Source: Variovorax ginsengisoli (GTDB lineage: Bacteria; Pseudomonadota; Gammaproteobacteria; Burkholderiales; Burkholderiaceae_C). From it: a DNA stretch of 64,000 nucleotides. The DNA is taken from positions 248,001 through 312,000 of the forward strand of contig NZ_JAUSRO010000006.1 of NCBI RefSeq assembly GCF_030811835.1, written 5' to 3'. The notes beneath the pieces were generated by a model. That model was given only the letters and a program-made list of their open reading frames with translations. It did no database searches and was not told the DNA's origin. A program made the translations under genes and the position numbers. This document shows, one piece after another, positions 1 through 8,131 of the stretch; position 1 is the first letter of the stretch; every line of letters starts with the position of its first letter.

Positions 1-195
1 CAACAGCGCCTGGCCGGCGGCAGTGAGCTGCATGCCCTTGGGATGCCGCACGAACAGCGGCACGCCAAGTTCCTCCTCGAGCTGGCGGATCTGCGTCGAC
101 AGGGGCGGCTGGGCGATGAAGAGCTTCTCCGCGGCGCGGCTCAGGTTGCCGGTCTCGGCGACCACGCGAAAGTACCTCAGGTGACGCAGCTCCAT
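1..195 (-). CDS. LysR-family transcriptional regulator, N-terminal part
   Basis: This is the first 65 codons of a leftward gene that runs off the window edge. The translation opens with MELRHLRYFRVVAETG and continues into a typical LysR winged helix-turn-helix, including the SRAAEKLFIAQPPLSTQI recognition segment and the ELGVPLFVR wing. The ligand-binding half is not visible. It is divergent from a Bug-type solute receptor gene, so it most likely controls that gene and the dehydrogenase behind it. A GTAT-N7-ATAC element lies between the two starts. The effector cannot be told from this fragment. Confidence 0.93.
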   Translation of the reverse strand, partial: MELRHLRYFRVVAETGNLSRAAEKLFIAQPPLSTQIRQLEEELGVPLFVRHPKGMQLTAAGQALL

Positions 196-215
196 CGAAT
201 CTCCATATCTCGTGA

Positions 216-230
216 GTATGGGAAATATAC
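216..230. promoter_or_regulatory. Candidate LysR binding site
   Basis: A short inverted repeat GTAT-N7-ATAC sits 20 bases upstream of the LysR start and 67 bases upstream of the receptor gene. It contains the T-N11-A arrangement (T217, A229) common in LysR boxes. Position and symmetry are seen; regulator binding is inferred. Confidence 0.45.
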
Positions 231-297
231 AAAATCGATCTTTGAAGTATCCGGGGATCTTTCCAACAATGCGTTCTCCAAATACAAGGAGACAACG

Positions 298-1272
298 ATG
301 AAGATCAAGACAGGGGCTGCGCTGCTGGCGGCCTGCGCCATCGGCACGCCCGCACTGGCCGCGACGGACACCTGGCCCGTCAAGCCGGTACGGATCATCG
401 TGCCGGCTCCAGCCGGCAGCTCGCTCGACGTGATCGCACGTGCGCTCAGCGACAAGCTGCGCATCGGCTGGAAGCAGCCTGTCGTCATCGAGAACAAGCC
501 CGGCGCTGGCGGCCTGATCGGCATGGACACGGTCGCCAAAGCCACGCCAGACGGCCACACGCTGGGCATCGGATTCAACGGGCCGATTGCCTTCGGCCCG
601 TTCATGTACAAGAAGATGCCCTATGTGCCATCACGCGATCTGTTGCCGATCGTGATGACGACCTCGCAGCCGAACGTGCTCGCGGTGCCTGCCGCCAACC
701 CGGCGCGCACGCTGCCCGAGTTCGTGGCCTGGGCAAAGAAGCAGGGCGACGGTGTGAACTATGCGTCGGTGGGGGCGGGCAGTTCTTCGCATCTCACGAT
801 GGAGCTGTTTCGCAGCACGGCCGGCATCCAGGCCGTGCACGTGCCCTTTGCCGGATCACCGCCGGCCGGTCTCAGCGTGGCCGCCGGCGAGACGCAGGCG
901 CTCTTCACCGTTGCGCCGGCCTTGCTGCCGCTGATCCAGGGCAAGCGCATCCGCCTGCTGGCGGTGACGAGCGCTCAGCGCTCACCGCTCATGCCGGAGC
1001 TCCCGACGGTCGCCGAGTCCGGCTATCCGGGCTTCGAGTCGCTCGCGTGGAATGGCCTGTTCACTGCAGCAGGCACGCCCGTCGACCTGATCGGCCGCAT
1101 CAACACCGACGTCAACGCAGCACTGAAGGACCCGGGCGTGAAGGACCAGCTCGCAGCCCAGGGGCTGGTGGCCATGGGCGGCACGCCCGCGGAATTCAAG
1201 CGTTTCATCGAGGCCGAGCGCTCGAAATGGGGCGCCATCATCCAACAGGTCGGCATCAAGCTCGACCAATGA
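298..1272 (+). CDS. Bug/TctC-family periplasmic solute-binding receptor
   Basis: A 324-residue secreted receptor of the tripartite tricarboxylate (Bug) family. The first ~22 residues (MKIKTGAALLAACAIG...) form a signal peptide ending near ALA-A. The mature protein starts with WPVKPVRIIVPAPAGSSLD, the usual family opening, and carries IENKPGAGG and the DG-H-T-L-G-I loop. ATG 298 is preferred over upstream codons because it gives an intact signal peptide and follows a GGAGAC ribosome site. No TctA/TctB permease genes are nearby, as is usual for the many orphan Bug proteins of Burkholderiales. It overlaps the next gene by 4 bases (ATGA), so the two are translationally coupled. Ligand unknown; an organic acid or aromatic acid is an inference. 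Confidence 0.93.
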   Translation: MKIKTGAALLAACAIGTPALAATDTWPVKPVRIIVPAPAGSSLDVIARALSDKLRIGWKQPVVIENKPGAGGLIGMDTVAKATPDGHTLGIGFNGPIAFGPFMYKKMPYVPSRDLLPIVMTTSQPNVLAVPAANPARTLPEFVAWAKKQGDGVNYASVGAGSSSHLTMELFRSTAGIQAVHVPFAGSPPAGLSVAAGETQALFTVAPALLPLIQGKRIRLLAVTSAQRSPLMPELPTVAESGYPGFESLAWNGLFTAAGTPVDLIGRINTDVNAALKDPGVKDQLAAQGLVAMGGTPAEFKRFIEAERSKWGAIIQQVGIKLDQ

Positions 1273-2327
1273 AAGTACCCGCCATGCAAGCCCTGCGCAA
1301 GACCACCGCTGCGGCGGGCCTCGAACTCGTCGATGTGCCGCTGCCCGCCGCTTCCCATGCGGACGAAACCTTGGTGCGCGTGCGTGCCACCGGCATCTGC
1401 GGCAGCGACCTGCACGTGGACGACTGGACACCCAGCTACGCCTTCATCACACAGAGTCTGCCCGTGACCATCGGCCACGAATTCGTGGGTGTGGCGCAGA
1501 GCGGCCCGCTGGCCGGTCGGCGCGTGGTGGTACGACCGTCCGTGACCTGTGGCACCTGCGCCGCCTGCACCGTCGGCAATCACGATGCCTGCGAGCGCCG
1601 CACCGGCATCGGCATGACGCGCGACGGGGCCTTCGCACCCTGGGTGCGCGTGCCGCTGCGCAACTGCGTGCCGGTGCCCGACGGCCTGAGCGACGAACTG
1701 GCGGCGCTCACCGAGCCGCTGTCGATCTCGATGCAGGCGCTTCGCGTCGCTGGCGACGTGCGTGGCCAGCGCGTGCTGGTGATGGGCCCGGGCACCATCG
1801 GCCAGGGCATTGCGGTGCTGGCGCGTCGCGCCGGCGCGGCGCAGGTCGTCGTCAGCGGCTTCGACGATGCACCGCGCCTGGACGCGCTGCGCCGGATGGG
1901 CTTCGATGCACTGTGCGACGTCGCCCAGACCTCGCTGGCCGAAGCCACGACATCATTCACCGACGGTCAACCATTCGATATCGTGTTCGAGGCCACCGGC
2001 GTCCCCGAAACGATCCAAGACGCGCTGGCGCTGCTGCGCCGCAACGGCATCGTGGTCGTCACCGGCATCCACGCACGGCCGCTCTCGCTCGACCTGACCG
2101 CGCTGGTGCGCAAGCAGCAGCAGTTGCGCGGCTCCTTCCGTCCGCCTGAATCCGACTGGCCGGAGGCGCTCGCGCTGATGGCCGAGATCGGCGACCTGAT
2201 GGCGCCGATGGTGAGCCACGTGCTGCCGCTGTCGCAGGCGCACGAGGGCTTCGCATTGGCGCATGGCAAGGCCGCGAGCAAGGTGCTGCTGTGCCCGGGT
2301 GACGGCGATGGCGATGGCGATGACTGA
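1269..2327 (+). CDS. Zinc-dependent medium-chain alcohol/polyol dehydrogenase
   Basis: A 352-residue MDR-family dehydrogenase, probably NAD(P)-dependent. The catalytic zinc site is visible as GICGSD (Cys44), His49 and GHE (His70-Glu71). The structural zinc lobe has Cys94, Cys97, Cys100 and Cys108. The Rossmann motif VMGPGTIGQGIAV follows near residue 165. The relationship is with threonine/sorbitol-type dehydrogenases; the substrate cannot be told. Start ATG 1269 overlaps the receptor stop, and an internal ATG at 1284 is possible. Its position directly behind a solute receptor suggests that it oxidises the imported compound or a derivative of it. Confidence 0.9.
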   Translation: MKVPAMQALRKTTAAAGLELVDVPLPAASHADETLVRVRATGICGSDLHVDDWTPSYAFITQSLPVTIGHEFVGVAQSGPLAGRRVVVRPSVTCGTCAACTVGNHDACERRTGIGMTRDGAFAPWVRVPLRNCVPVPDGLSDELAALTEPLSISMQALRVAGDVRGQRVLVMGPGTIGQGIAVLARRAGAAQVVVSGFDDAPRLDALRRMGFDALCDVAQTSLAEATTSFTDGQPFDIVFEATGVPETIQDALALLRRNGIVVVTGIHARPLSLDLTALVRKQQQLRGSFRPPESDWPEALALMAEIGDLMAPMVSHVLPLSQAHEGFALAHGKAASKVLLCPGDGDGDGDD

Positions 2328-2922
2328 GCGCGCCGGTGCGCTGCTCGCGCTCTGGAACGACGTAACACCTGCGCTCGACGCGACGTACAACGCGTGGCAT
2401 GCGCAGGAGCACGTGCCCGAGCGCTGCACCGTGCCGGGCATCCTCTGGGGCCGACGCTTCGGCCAGACACAATCGGGCGCGATGCCGCGCTACCTCACGC
2501 TCTACGGCCTGCGCGATGCAGCGGTGCTCGACAGCGCGGCCTACCAGCGCCTGCTCAGCGAACCGACGCCGGCCAGCCGCGCGATGCGGCCGGAACTGTG
2601 CAACCTGTCGCGCTGGGTCTGCCGCCTGGACGCGGAAGGTGACACCGCGCACGGCAGCCATCTCCTGGTCGCCACCTTCGTCTCGCAGACGGATGCCGAC
2701 GCTGCCTTGGGCAAGCTTCCGGTCTCGGCGATCAGCTCGGCGTTGCGCGGCTTGCGCCTGCACGATGCGAGCCCACTGCCCTGGCTGCGCAGTGGTCAGG
2801 ACAAGGCGGTCGAGGGCGAGGTGCTACTCTGCCTGCCGGTCAGCGCGCAGGACTCGGAGGAGGCCGCGCGGCGGCTTGGCGACGTCGTCGTTTACGCGCG
2901 CTTGCCCGTCGGTGGCGGCTGA
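2308..2922 (+). CDS. Uncharacterised protein, alpha/beta-barrel (EthD-like) features
   Basis: About 204 residues. It has no signal peptide or membrane segment. The segment NAWHAQEHVPERCTVPGI and the following RYLTLYGLRDAAVL resemble dimeric alpha/beta-barrel proteins of the EthD/NIPSNAP type, in which a WYxxEHxP-like motif is common; this is a weak family guess. The start is uncertain: ATG codons at 2308, 2314 and 2320 all lie inside the end of the dehydrogenase gene. The overlap means co-translation with the dehydrogenase, so a role in the same catabolic step is likely. The exact function is not recognised. Confidence 0.75.
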   Translation: MAMAMTERAGALLALWNDVTPALDATYNAWHAQEHVPERCTVPGILWGRRFGQTQSGAMPRYLTLYGLRDAAVLDSAAYQRLLSEPTPASRAMRPELCNLSRWVCRLDAEGDTAHGSHLLVATFVSQTDADAALGKLPVSAISSALRGLRLHDASPLPWLRSGQDKAVEGEVLLCLPVSAQDSEEAARRLGDVVVYARLPVGGG

Positions 2923-3156
2923 TAGCCACCTGAACCGGAGCGGTCGAACGCTCGATGCCAACGGGTCTCAGGGTTCATGCCGGCCTGAGAACCCGCTTCG
3001 CGCCGCATCTCCGTTTTGCCCGCCGTGCGGCCATATCGCCGCTCAGGTCGAGGGGGTCCGCTGCCCACCACGGCACCACAAGCGGGCGGACCTCCTGCTT
3101 GTCGGCACCCGATCCGGGCAAACCCCGGCTCGCTTTGCACCGAAATTAAGTAACTT
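2923..3156. other. Intergenic stretch with an imperfect hairpin
   Basis: No convincing gene is visible here. Bases 2963-2994 can fold into a stem (GGGTCTCAGG against CCTGAGAACCC, one bulge) but no T-run follows, so it is at best a weak transcript end for the upstream genes. Confidence 0.3.
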
Positions 3157-3184
3157 CTCCATTTTAATGGAGTGAATACTCCAT
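3157..3184. promoter_or_regulatory. Nested palindromic operator upstream of the Rieske oxygenase gene
   Basis: Two overlapping inverted repeats share an arm: CTCCAT-TTTA-ATGGAG (3157-3172) and ATGGAGT-GAAT-ACTCCAT (3167-3184, 7-base arms). The unit lies 52-79 bases before the oxygenase start in locally AT-rich DNA. An 18-base palindrome of this form is typical of TetR- or GntR-type operators. The TetR gene at 5645-6388 is the nearest candidate to bind it; that pairing is inference. Confidence 0.6.
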
Positions 3185-3235
3185 TTTTCAGTGGCACGAG
3201 TCGTGCTGATGCCGGAATGACAAGGAGCAACCACG

Positions 3236-4270
3236 ATGAACCAATATGCACGTGAGGCCTGGTATCCGCTGGCCTGGTCGCGGGATGTGGGCCGAAACCT
3301 CATCACTCGCCGCGTCCTGGAAGACGACCTGGTGGTCTACCGTACCGAAGGCGGCGCCGTGGCCGCTCTCGAGGACGCGTGTCCGCACCGCTTGGCACCG
3401 CTGTCGATCGGTCGCCTCCTCGGCGACACGGTCGAATGCGGTTACCACGGCCTCACCTTCGACTGCGACGGCCGCTGCACCCATGCCCCGGGCATGCCCC
3501 GGCCGCCGGCCTCGGCACGGGTGCGAAGTTTCCCCACGGCGGAAAGCATGGGCATGGTGTGGGTCTGGATGGGTGACCCGCTTGCAGCCGACCGCGCCGC
3601 GGTGTTCCATCTACCGGCGTACGACGATCCGGCCTACAGCGTGATCGAGGGCGATGCCCTGCCGGTGCAGGCCAGCTACCTGAGCCTGGCCGACAACCTG
3701 TGCGACCCGACCCATGTCGCGTTCGTTCACCCGACGACACTCGCGAGCACAGGCCGCGAGGAAACCCGCGTTCAGCACGAGCGCCAGGGCAACAAGGTGG
3801 TCACCTGGCGCTGGGTGATCGACGGACCGCTGATCCCCGTGTTCCAGGGCCTCAAGGACTTCGGCGGCAACGTCGACCGCTGGCACTACTACCACTACCA
3901 CGCGCCCAGCATCGCGGTCATTGATTTCGGCTCGGCCCGAACGGGCACCGGCGCGCCCGAGGGCAACCGCGAGGACTGCATCCAGATGTATGCCTGCCAC
4001 TTCATCACGCCGGTGGACGAGCGTACCTGCGTGCAGCACTGGCTGGTGCTGAAGAACTCGCCGGCGGACCCGGCCGTGGACGATCGGTTGCGCGCCGGCT
4101 TTCGCCATGCCTTCGACGAGGATAAGCGCGTGCTCGAAGCCATCCAGCGCAACGAGGACAAGCCGCGCGAATGGCAACGCGTGCGCCTCGCGCTCGATGC
4201 CTCGTCCATGAAGATGCGCGGCATCGTCGAAGAGATGGCCGCGGGCAGCACGCCGGCGTCCACGCGCTGA
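3236..4270 (+). CDS. Rieske non-heme iron aromatic oxygenase, oxygenase component (VanA-like)
   Basis: A 344-residue oxygenase. The N-terminal Rieske [2Fe-2S] site is complete: Cys49-x-His51, 16 residues, Cys68-x-x-His71 (CPH...CGYH). The mononuclear iron site follows as DNLCDPTHVAFVHP, with Asp157, His160 and His165 in the D-x2-H-x4-H spacing. Length and layout match homomeric phthalate/vanillate-type oxygenases, which hydroxylate or O-demethylate aromatic acids and take electrons from a separate reductase. No reductase or ferredoxin gene is in the window. The start has a good AAGGAG site 8 bases upstream. The exact aromatic substrate is unknown. Confidence 0.92.
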   Translation: MNQYAREAWYPLAWSRDVGRNLITRRVLEDDLVVYRTEGGAVAALEDACPHRLAPLSIGRLLGDTVECGYHGLTFDCDGRCTHAPGMPRPPASARVRSFPTAESMGMVWVWMGDPLAADRAAVFHLPAYDDPAYSVIEGDALPVQASYLSLADNLCDPTHVAFVHPTTLASTGREETRVQHERQGNKVVTWRWVIDGPLIPVFQGLKDFGGNVDRWHYYHYHAPSIAVIDFGSARTGTGAPEGNREDCIQMYACHFITPVDERTCVQHWLVLKNSPADPAVDDRLRAGFRHAFDEDKRVLEAIQRNEDKPREWQRVRLALDASSMKMRGIVEEMAAGSTPASTR

Positions 4271-4326
4271 CCGTTGCGGCCGCCGCCAACCGCCTTTCCT
4301 TCCAGAACCTTCCCCGGAGCACCACG

Positions 4327-5532
4327 ATGACACCAGCACGCCGCCTCGGCTTCCACCTGTTCGCCGCCGGCCTGGCCTTCGGCACCGGCGCCGCCATGGC
4401 CCAGGGCACCATCAAGATCGGCGAGATCAACAGCTACAAGGCATTGCCGCAGAACCTCGTGCCGTACCGGCAGGGATGGCTCCTCGCCCAGGAAGAGATC
4501 AATGCAGCGGGCGGCGTGCTCGGCAAGAAGCTGGAAACGGTCTTCCGCGACGACAACGGCAACCCCGGCGACGCGGTGCGCATGGCCGAGGAATTGGTCG
4601 CGCGCGAGAACGTCGACCTGCTTTCCGGCGTGACCTTCTCCCACGTCGGCCTCGCGCTGGCCGACTTCGCAAAGCAGCGGAAGATCTTCTTCCTTGCCTC
4701 GGGCCCGCTGAGCGACAAGATCGTGTGGGAGAACGGCAATCGCTACACCTACCGTCTGCGCTCGGGCACCTATGCGCTGTCGGCCTCGGTCGTGAGCGAG
4801 GCGGCCAAGCTGGGGAAGAAGCGCTGGGCGCTGATCTACCCTAACTACGAATACGGCCAGGCCGCGGTCGCCGCCTTCAAGGAGAACATGAAGAAGGCGC
4901 AACCCGACATCGAGTTCGTGGCGGAGCAGTCGCCCCCGCTCGGCAAGATCGACGCGGGTGCTGTGTCGCAGGCCATCGCCGACGCGAAGCCCGACGCCAT
5001 CTTCAACGTGATGTTCGGCAGCGACCTCACCAAGCTCGCGCGCGAAGGCAAGACGCGCGGCCTGTTCGCCGGCCGCGAGGTCGTGAGCCTGCTGACCGGC
5101 GAGCCGGAATACCTCGACCCCTTGAAGGACGACGCACCCTCGGGCTGGATCGTGACCGGCTATCCCTACACCAACATCGACACGCCCGAACACAAGGCCT
5201 TCCTCGCGGCCTACCAGAAGAAATACAGCGACTATCCACGCCTGAACTCGGTCGTGGGCTATGCCACGGTCAAGGCCATCGCGGCGGGCCTGCAGAAGGC
5301 CGGCGCCACCGACACCGAGAAACTGATCGTGGCCTTCAAGGGCCTGGAGTTCGGCACGCCTTTCGGCAAGGCCATGTTCAGGCCGGAAGACAACCAGTCG
5401 ACGCTCGGCATCTTTGTCGGGCGCACGGAAGTGAAAGACGGCCGTGGCGTGATGCCTGCCGGCACCTACATCGACGGCGCCAAGCTGCAGCCGAGCGAAG
5501 CTGTCGTGCGCAAGCTGCGCAGCGGGTCGTGA
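4327..5532 (+). CDS. ABC-type branched-chain amino acid/aromatic periplasmic binding protein
   Basis: A 401-residue periplasmic binding protein of the LivJ/LivK type (Peripla_BP_6). Residues 1-25 form a signal peptide ending AMA-Q, followed by IKIGEINSYKALPQN and a GG-L-GKK-E segment typical of the family. Start ATG 4327 gives the intact signal peptide and follows CCCCGGAGC. No permease or ATPase genes are adjacent, so it must use partners elsewhere. It follows the Rieske oxygenase gene by 56 bases on the same strand and probably shares its transcript. Homologues of this family often bind aromatic acids, which fits the context. Confidence 0.92.
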   Translation: MTPARRLGFHLFAAGLAFGTGAAMAQGTIKIGEINSYKALPQNLVPYRQGWLLAQEEINAAGGVLGKKLETVFRDDNGNPGDAVRMAEELVARENVDLLSGVTFSHVGLALADFAKQRKIFFLASGPLSDKIVWENGNRYTYRLRSGTYALSASVVSEAAKLGKKRWALIYPNYEYGQAAVAAFKENMKKAQPDIEFVAEQSPPLGKIDAGAVSQAIADAKPDAIFNVMFGSDLTKLAREGKTRGLFAGREVVSLLTGEPEYLDPLKDDAPSGWIVTGYPYTNIDTPEHKAFLAAYQKKYSDYPRLNSVVGYATVKAIAAGLQKAGATDTEKLIVAFKGLEFGTPFGKAMFRPEDNQSTLGIFVGRTEVKDGRGVMPAGTYIDGAKLQPSEAVVRKLRSGS

Positions 5533-5644
5533 AGGCGCTGCCATCGATCGGCTGCCATGGCCAGAGCGCCGCCATCGCGACCTCCTTGAGCGAAACCTGG
5601 GACGGGATCTGCTCCGAACCCGTGGCGGCATCCGCCTGAGCGGT

Positions 5645-6388
5645 TCAGGCCTTGCGCCGGACCGGTGCGGGGGCTGCCCTGCGTGCACCCGTCGACAGGT
5701 GGTCGAGCACGACGTTGCAGATGTGTTCGCGCCACGCACTGCGACGCGGCTTCTTCATCAGGTCGCCGCCGAGCCATGCCGAGCAGGTGTACTGGTTGGA
5801 GAGATAGAAGAATCCGAGCGACATGATGGTCATGAGCACATGCTCGGACGTGGCATCGTCGCGGAAGACGCCTTGCGCCTGTCCGGCGCCAAGGATGCTG
5901 GAAACCGTCTCGATGAGCGGAAAGGACGTCGGCCCGACCTGCTCGGACTCGCGGATGTGCCGGCCGCGCAGCAGGTTCTCGTTCATCAGCAGGCGCACCA
6001 GCTTCGGGTTGGCCACGTAATGGTCCCACGCGTGCTCGATCAGCTGGCGCATGCCGGCCACCGGATCCGCCGACTGCACGAAGTTGCGCTGCGCGCCGAT
6101 CATGTCGGCGTAGATCTGCTCGAGCACCGCCTGATACAGCCGCTCCTTGTTGCCGTAGTAGTAGTAAAGCATCCGATCGACGGTGCCCGCCTGCCGGCCG
6201 ATGCGCTCGATCCGCGCTCCGGCGAAGCCGTGCTCGGCGAACTCCTCGATCGCTGCCTGCAGGATCCGATTCTCGAGCTGATCGCTTGGGTCGCGCCGCA
6301 TCTTGCGCCGCGTCGGACCTCCGGTTGGGGGCGGTGTCTCTGGTTGAGGCGCATCGCGGCGTGCGGTCGAACGCGGTTTCACAGGCAC
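5645..6388 (-). CDS. TetR-family transcriptional regulator
   Basis: A 247-residue repressor-type regulator. The helix-turn-helix is at about residues 38-85 (ILQAAIEEFAEHGFAGARI, then MLYYYYGNKERLYQ), preceded by an unusually long Pro/Arg-rich N-terminal tail of ~35 residues. A start at an internal ATG (MRRDPSD) would remove most of that tail and is possible. It is convergent with the binding-protein gene at 4327-5532 and probably regulates the oxygenase/transport genes. The palindrome at 3157-3184 is a candidate operator. The effector is not known. Confidence 0.9.
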   Translation of the reverse strand: MPVKPRSTARRDAPQPETPPPTGGPTRRKMRRDPSDQLENRILQAAIEEFAEHGFAGARIERIGRQAGTVDRMLYYYYGNKERLYQAVLEQIYADMIGAQRNFVQSADPVAGMRQLIEHAWDHYVANPKLVRLLMNENLLRGRHIRESEQVGPTSFPLIETVSSILGAGQAQGVFRDDATSEHVLMTIMSLGFFYLSNQYTCSAWLGGDLMKKPRRSAWREHICNVVLDHLSTGARRAAPAPVRRKA

Positions 6389-6708
6389 AGAAGATCAGCC
6401 GAGGAGTTGGGGAAAGCCCATTGTCCACGAGGGCTGACTTCACCTGCATCTGAATAGATGAAGGATGGCTGTAAGCGGCGACGGTGTCAGACCTCTACGC
6501 GTGTCGCATCGCCGGCTGGCCGAGCTTCCTGCATCCAACCCCTATGTCCTAAGACGCAGTTCACCCGTCTGAGTGAAGTTACGGTGTGCGTCCTACAACG
6601 GCGCCTTGGCAGATGGCAATAGTGGCAGCAACAGGTCGCCTGATCTGTGTTCACAAGAGCCTGTCCAATGCCTCAATCCAGTCCAACTGTCGTTCGTGGG
6701 AGTGCTTC
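6389..6708. other. Intergenic region between TetR and glycosyltransferase genes
   Basis: 320 bases with no supported gene. An inverted repeat TTCAC-N8-GTGAA is at 6560-6577, and a short ATCT-GAAT-AGAT palindrome lies upstream of the TetR start near 6450. Either could be a regulator site; nothing else is evident. Confidence 0.3.
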
Positions 6709-7416
6709 ATGATTGGTATCGTGATTCCAGCGCACAACGAAGAAGAGTCCATCGGTGCGTGTGTGTTGGCCGCCATGCGGGCCGGAACGCATACAGCGTT
6801 GGCAGGGGAGCATGTCGTTGTTTGCGTGGTGCTCGACCACTGCCGCGATCGGACGGCGTCGATTGCCCAGGCCGCCGGTGCGCTCACGCTGTCGGTGGAA
6901 CTCTCCAATGTCGGCGCTGCGCGCGCTGCAGGGGCCACGGCGCTTCTGGCCATGAACGCGCGCTGGCTTGCCTTCACCGATGCAGACACCCTGGTGTCGC
7001 CGAGCTGGCTGGTCGACCAGCTTTCGCTGCAGGCCGATGCGGTTTGTGGTTCGATCGGCGTGGATGACTGGACGCCGCATGGCATTCACGCGGCTTCGCT
7101 GGCCGCACATTTTCGGGACACCTACAGCGACTGCGAAGGTCACCGCCACATCCATGGCGCCAATCTGGGTGTCGCCGCCGACGCCTATCTGCGGGCGGGT
7201 GGCTTTGCGCCGTTGGCATGCAGCGAAGACGTGGCGCTGGTGCAGGCACTGGAGCGTAGCGGCGCACGCATCGCTTGGAGCGCGTTGCCCAGAGTCGTGA
7301 CAAGTGCGCGTGCCGACGCACGTGCGCGTGGCGGTTTTGGCGACACGTTGTTGGCCGTCACCGCGGCGCGGCTTGCTGCGCTGGCCATTCCCATGCCACC
7401 GACCGTGCCGGCGTGA
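6709..7416 (+). CDS. Small GT2-family glycosyltransferase
   Basis: A 235-residue GT-A-fold glycosyltransferase. It opens with IGIVIPAHNEEESIG, the family's nucleotide-binding start, and has the metal-binding DxD as TDADT (Asp91, Asp93). A later SEDVALVQAL segment matches the usual ED acceptor-side motif. The frame is open further upstream, but ATG 6709 places the first beta strand at the N-terminus and follows GGGAG. No membrane segments are clear, and no other sugar genes are adjacent, so donor and acceptor are unknown. It stands alone between a TetR gene and three very small genes. Confidence 0.85.
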   Translation: MIGIVIPAHNEEESIGACVLAAMRAGTHTALAGEHVVVCVVLDHCRDRTASIAQAAGALTLSVELSNVGAARAAGATALLAMNARWLAFTDADTLVSPSWLVDQLSLQADAVCGSIGVDDWTPHGIHAASLAAHFRDTYSDCEGHRHIHGANLGVAADAYLRAGGFAPLACSEDVALVQALERSGARIAWSALPRVVTSARADARARGGFGDTLLAVTAARLAALAIPMPPTVPA

Positions 7417-7569
7417 CCGGCAGAGGCCAGTTGGGCGTGGGTTCGTTCATGTGATGTTTTCGGGCCAAGGGATGGCCGCAACTGCAGGGCAAAAGGGCGT
7501 TTGATCGAAGCAATGCGCTGGCGCAGACATCGGAAAGTAGAGCCCTCCACATCCCTACGAGGTCTCATC

Positions 7570-7716
7570 ATGTTTGCAGACAGCGAAATCAGCCCGGTGC
7601 TGGCCATCATCATCCGATCATTGCTTGGCGACCCACCCAAACCGTTGCCGTTGCCGTCCAAAGTGGTATCGCGCCACTTCATGTTCGAAGGCCCTGCGGC
7701 CGACAAGCAGCAGTAG
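7570..7716 (+). CDS. Small protein of unknown function (48 aa)
   Basis: A short open frame encoding 48 residues, with ATG 7570 preceded by a CGAGG site. The first half (PVLAIIIRSLL) is hydrophobic, the second half is polar and ends GPAADKQQ. Its stop lies inside the ribosome site (AGGAG) of the next small frame, so the pair look coupled. No family is recognised; being real is supported mainly by the start signals and the tandem arrangement. Confidence 0.35.
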   Translation: MFADSEISPVLAIIIRSLLGDPPKPLPLPSKVVSRHFMFEGPAADKQQ

Positions 7717-7724
7717 GAGCCGTC

Positions 7725-7889
7725 ATGCTCTCCTGGCGTTTCAAACCTGCTCGTCTGCCCAGCTACTGGGTGGGCACACCCAATGTGCCTGGGGGCGTGG
7801 CGCGCCTGATGATCACAGACAACTTTGGTTGGGCTGTCGACCTTCCATCGGCACAGTGGTCTGTGAGTTTTGCCAATGCCGAGCACTGA
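7725..7889 (+). CDS. Small protein of unknown function (54 aa)
   Basis: A 54-residue open frame starting MLSWRFKPARLP, with an AGGAG ribosome site 5 bases before ATG 7725. It is rich in aromatic residues (Trp at four positions) and has no membrane segment. It follows the 48-residue frame by 8 bases. Its 3' part overlaps, on the opposite strand, the end of the small membrane protein gene at 7813-8025, so one of the two may be shorter than drawn. Function not recognised. Confidence 0.35.
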   Translation: MLSWRFKPARLPSYWVGTPNVPGGVARLMITDNFGWAVDLPSAQWSVSFANAEH

Positions 7890-8025
7890 GGTCCACATCG
7901 CCGTCTGACACATCGGCGGCCAACGTTTGATTCTCGTCGTCATCGCTTTTCGATGCCGCCACCAAGCACATCAAGAAGACGCCTGCGACGCTCCCGATCA
8001 AGACTCCCGTCAGAAACAACACCAT
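7813..8025 (-). CDS. Small single-span membrane protein (DUF3789-like)
   Basis: A 70-residue protein. The N-terminus (MVLFLTGVLIGSVAGVFLMC) is one membrane helix followed by a short charged stretch (SKSDDDE), which closely fits the DUF3789 pattern of ~50-residue single-span proteins. The C-terminal ~35 residues go beyond the usual length and overlap the opposite-strand frame at 7725-7889. An AAGG site lies upstream of ATG 8025. Role unknown; proteins of this type sit in the inner membrane and are often found in phage or mobile contexts. Confidence 0.6.
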   Translation of the reverse strand: MVLFLTGVLIGSVAGVFLMCLVAASKSDDDENQTLAADVSDGDVDLSARHWQNSQTTVPMEGRQPNQSCL

Positions 8026-8131
8026 AGCCAGCCTTTTGAAACTCGTCCAGTTTACGGACTGGCAATTGGTGTTGCATTAAGTTGCATATCGGGTTTGAGT
8101 AGTTTGTCACGAAGATCTGAATGATCTTTCC

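Noticed and set aside
2955..3149. Small open frame upstream of the Rieske gene
   Set aside because: Arg-rich shadow-like translation, no ribosome site, and the region has features of a promoter instead.
3895..5739. Long leftward open frame (over 600 codons) opposite the oxygenase and binding-protein genes
   Set aside because: It lies antisense to two genes with clear motifs, and its translation is low-complexity Arg/Ala/Gly without domains. GC-rich DNA creates such frames.
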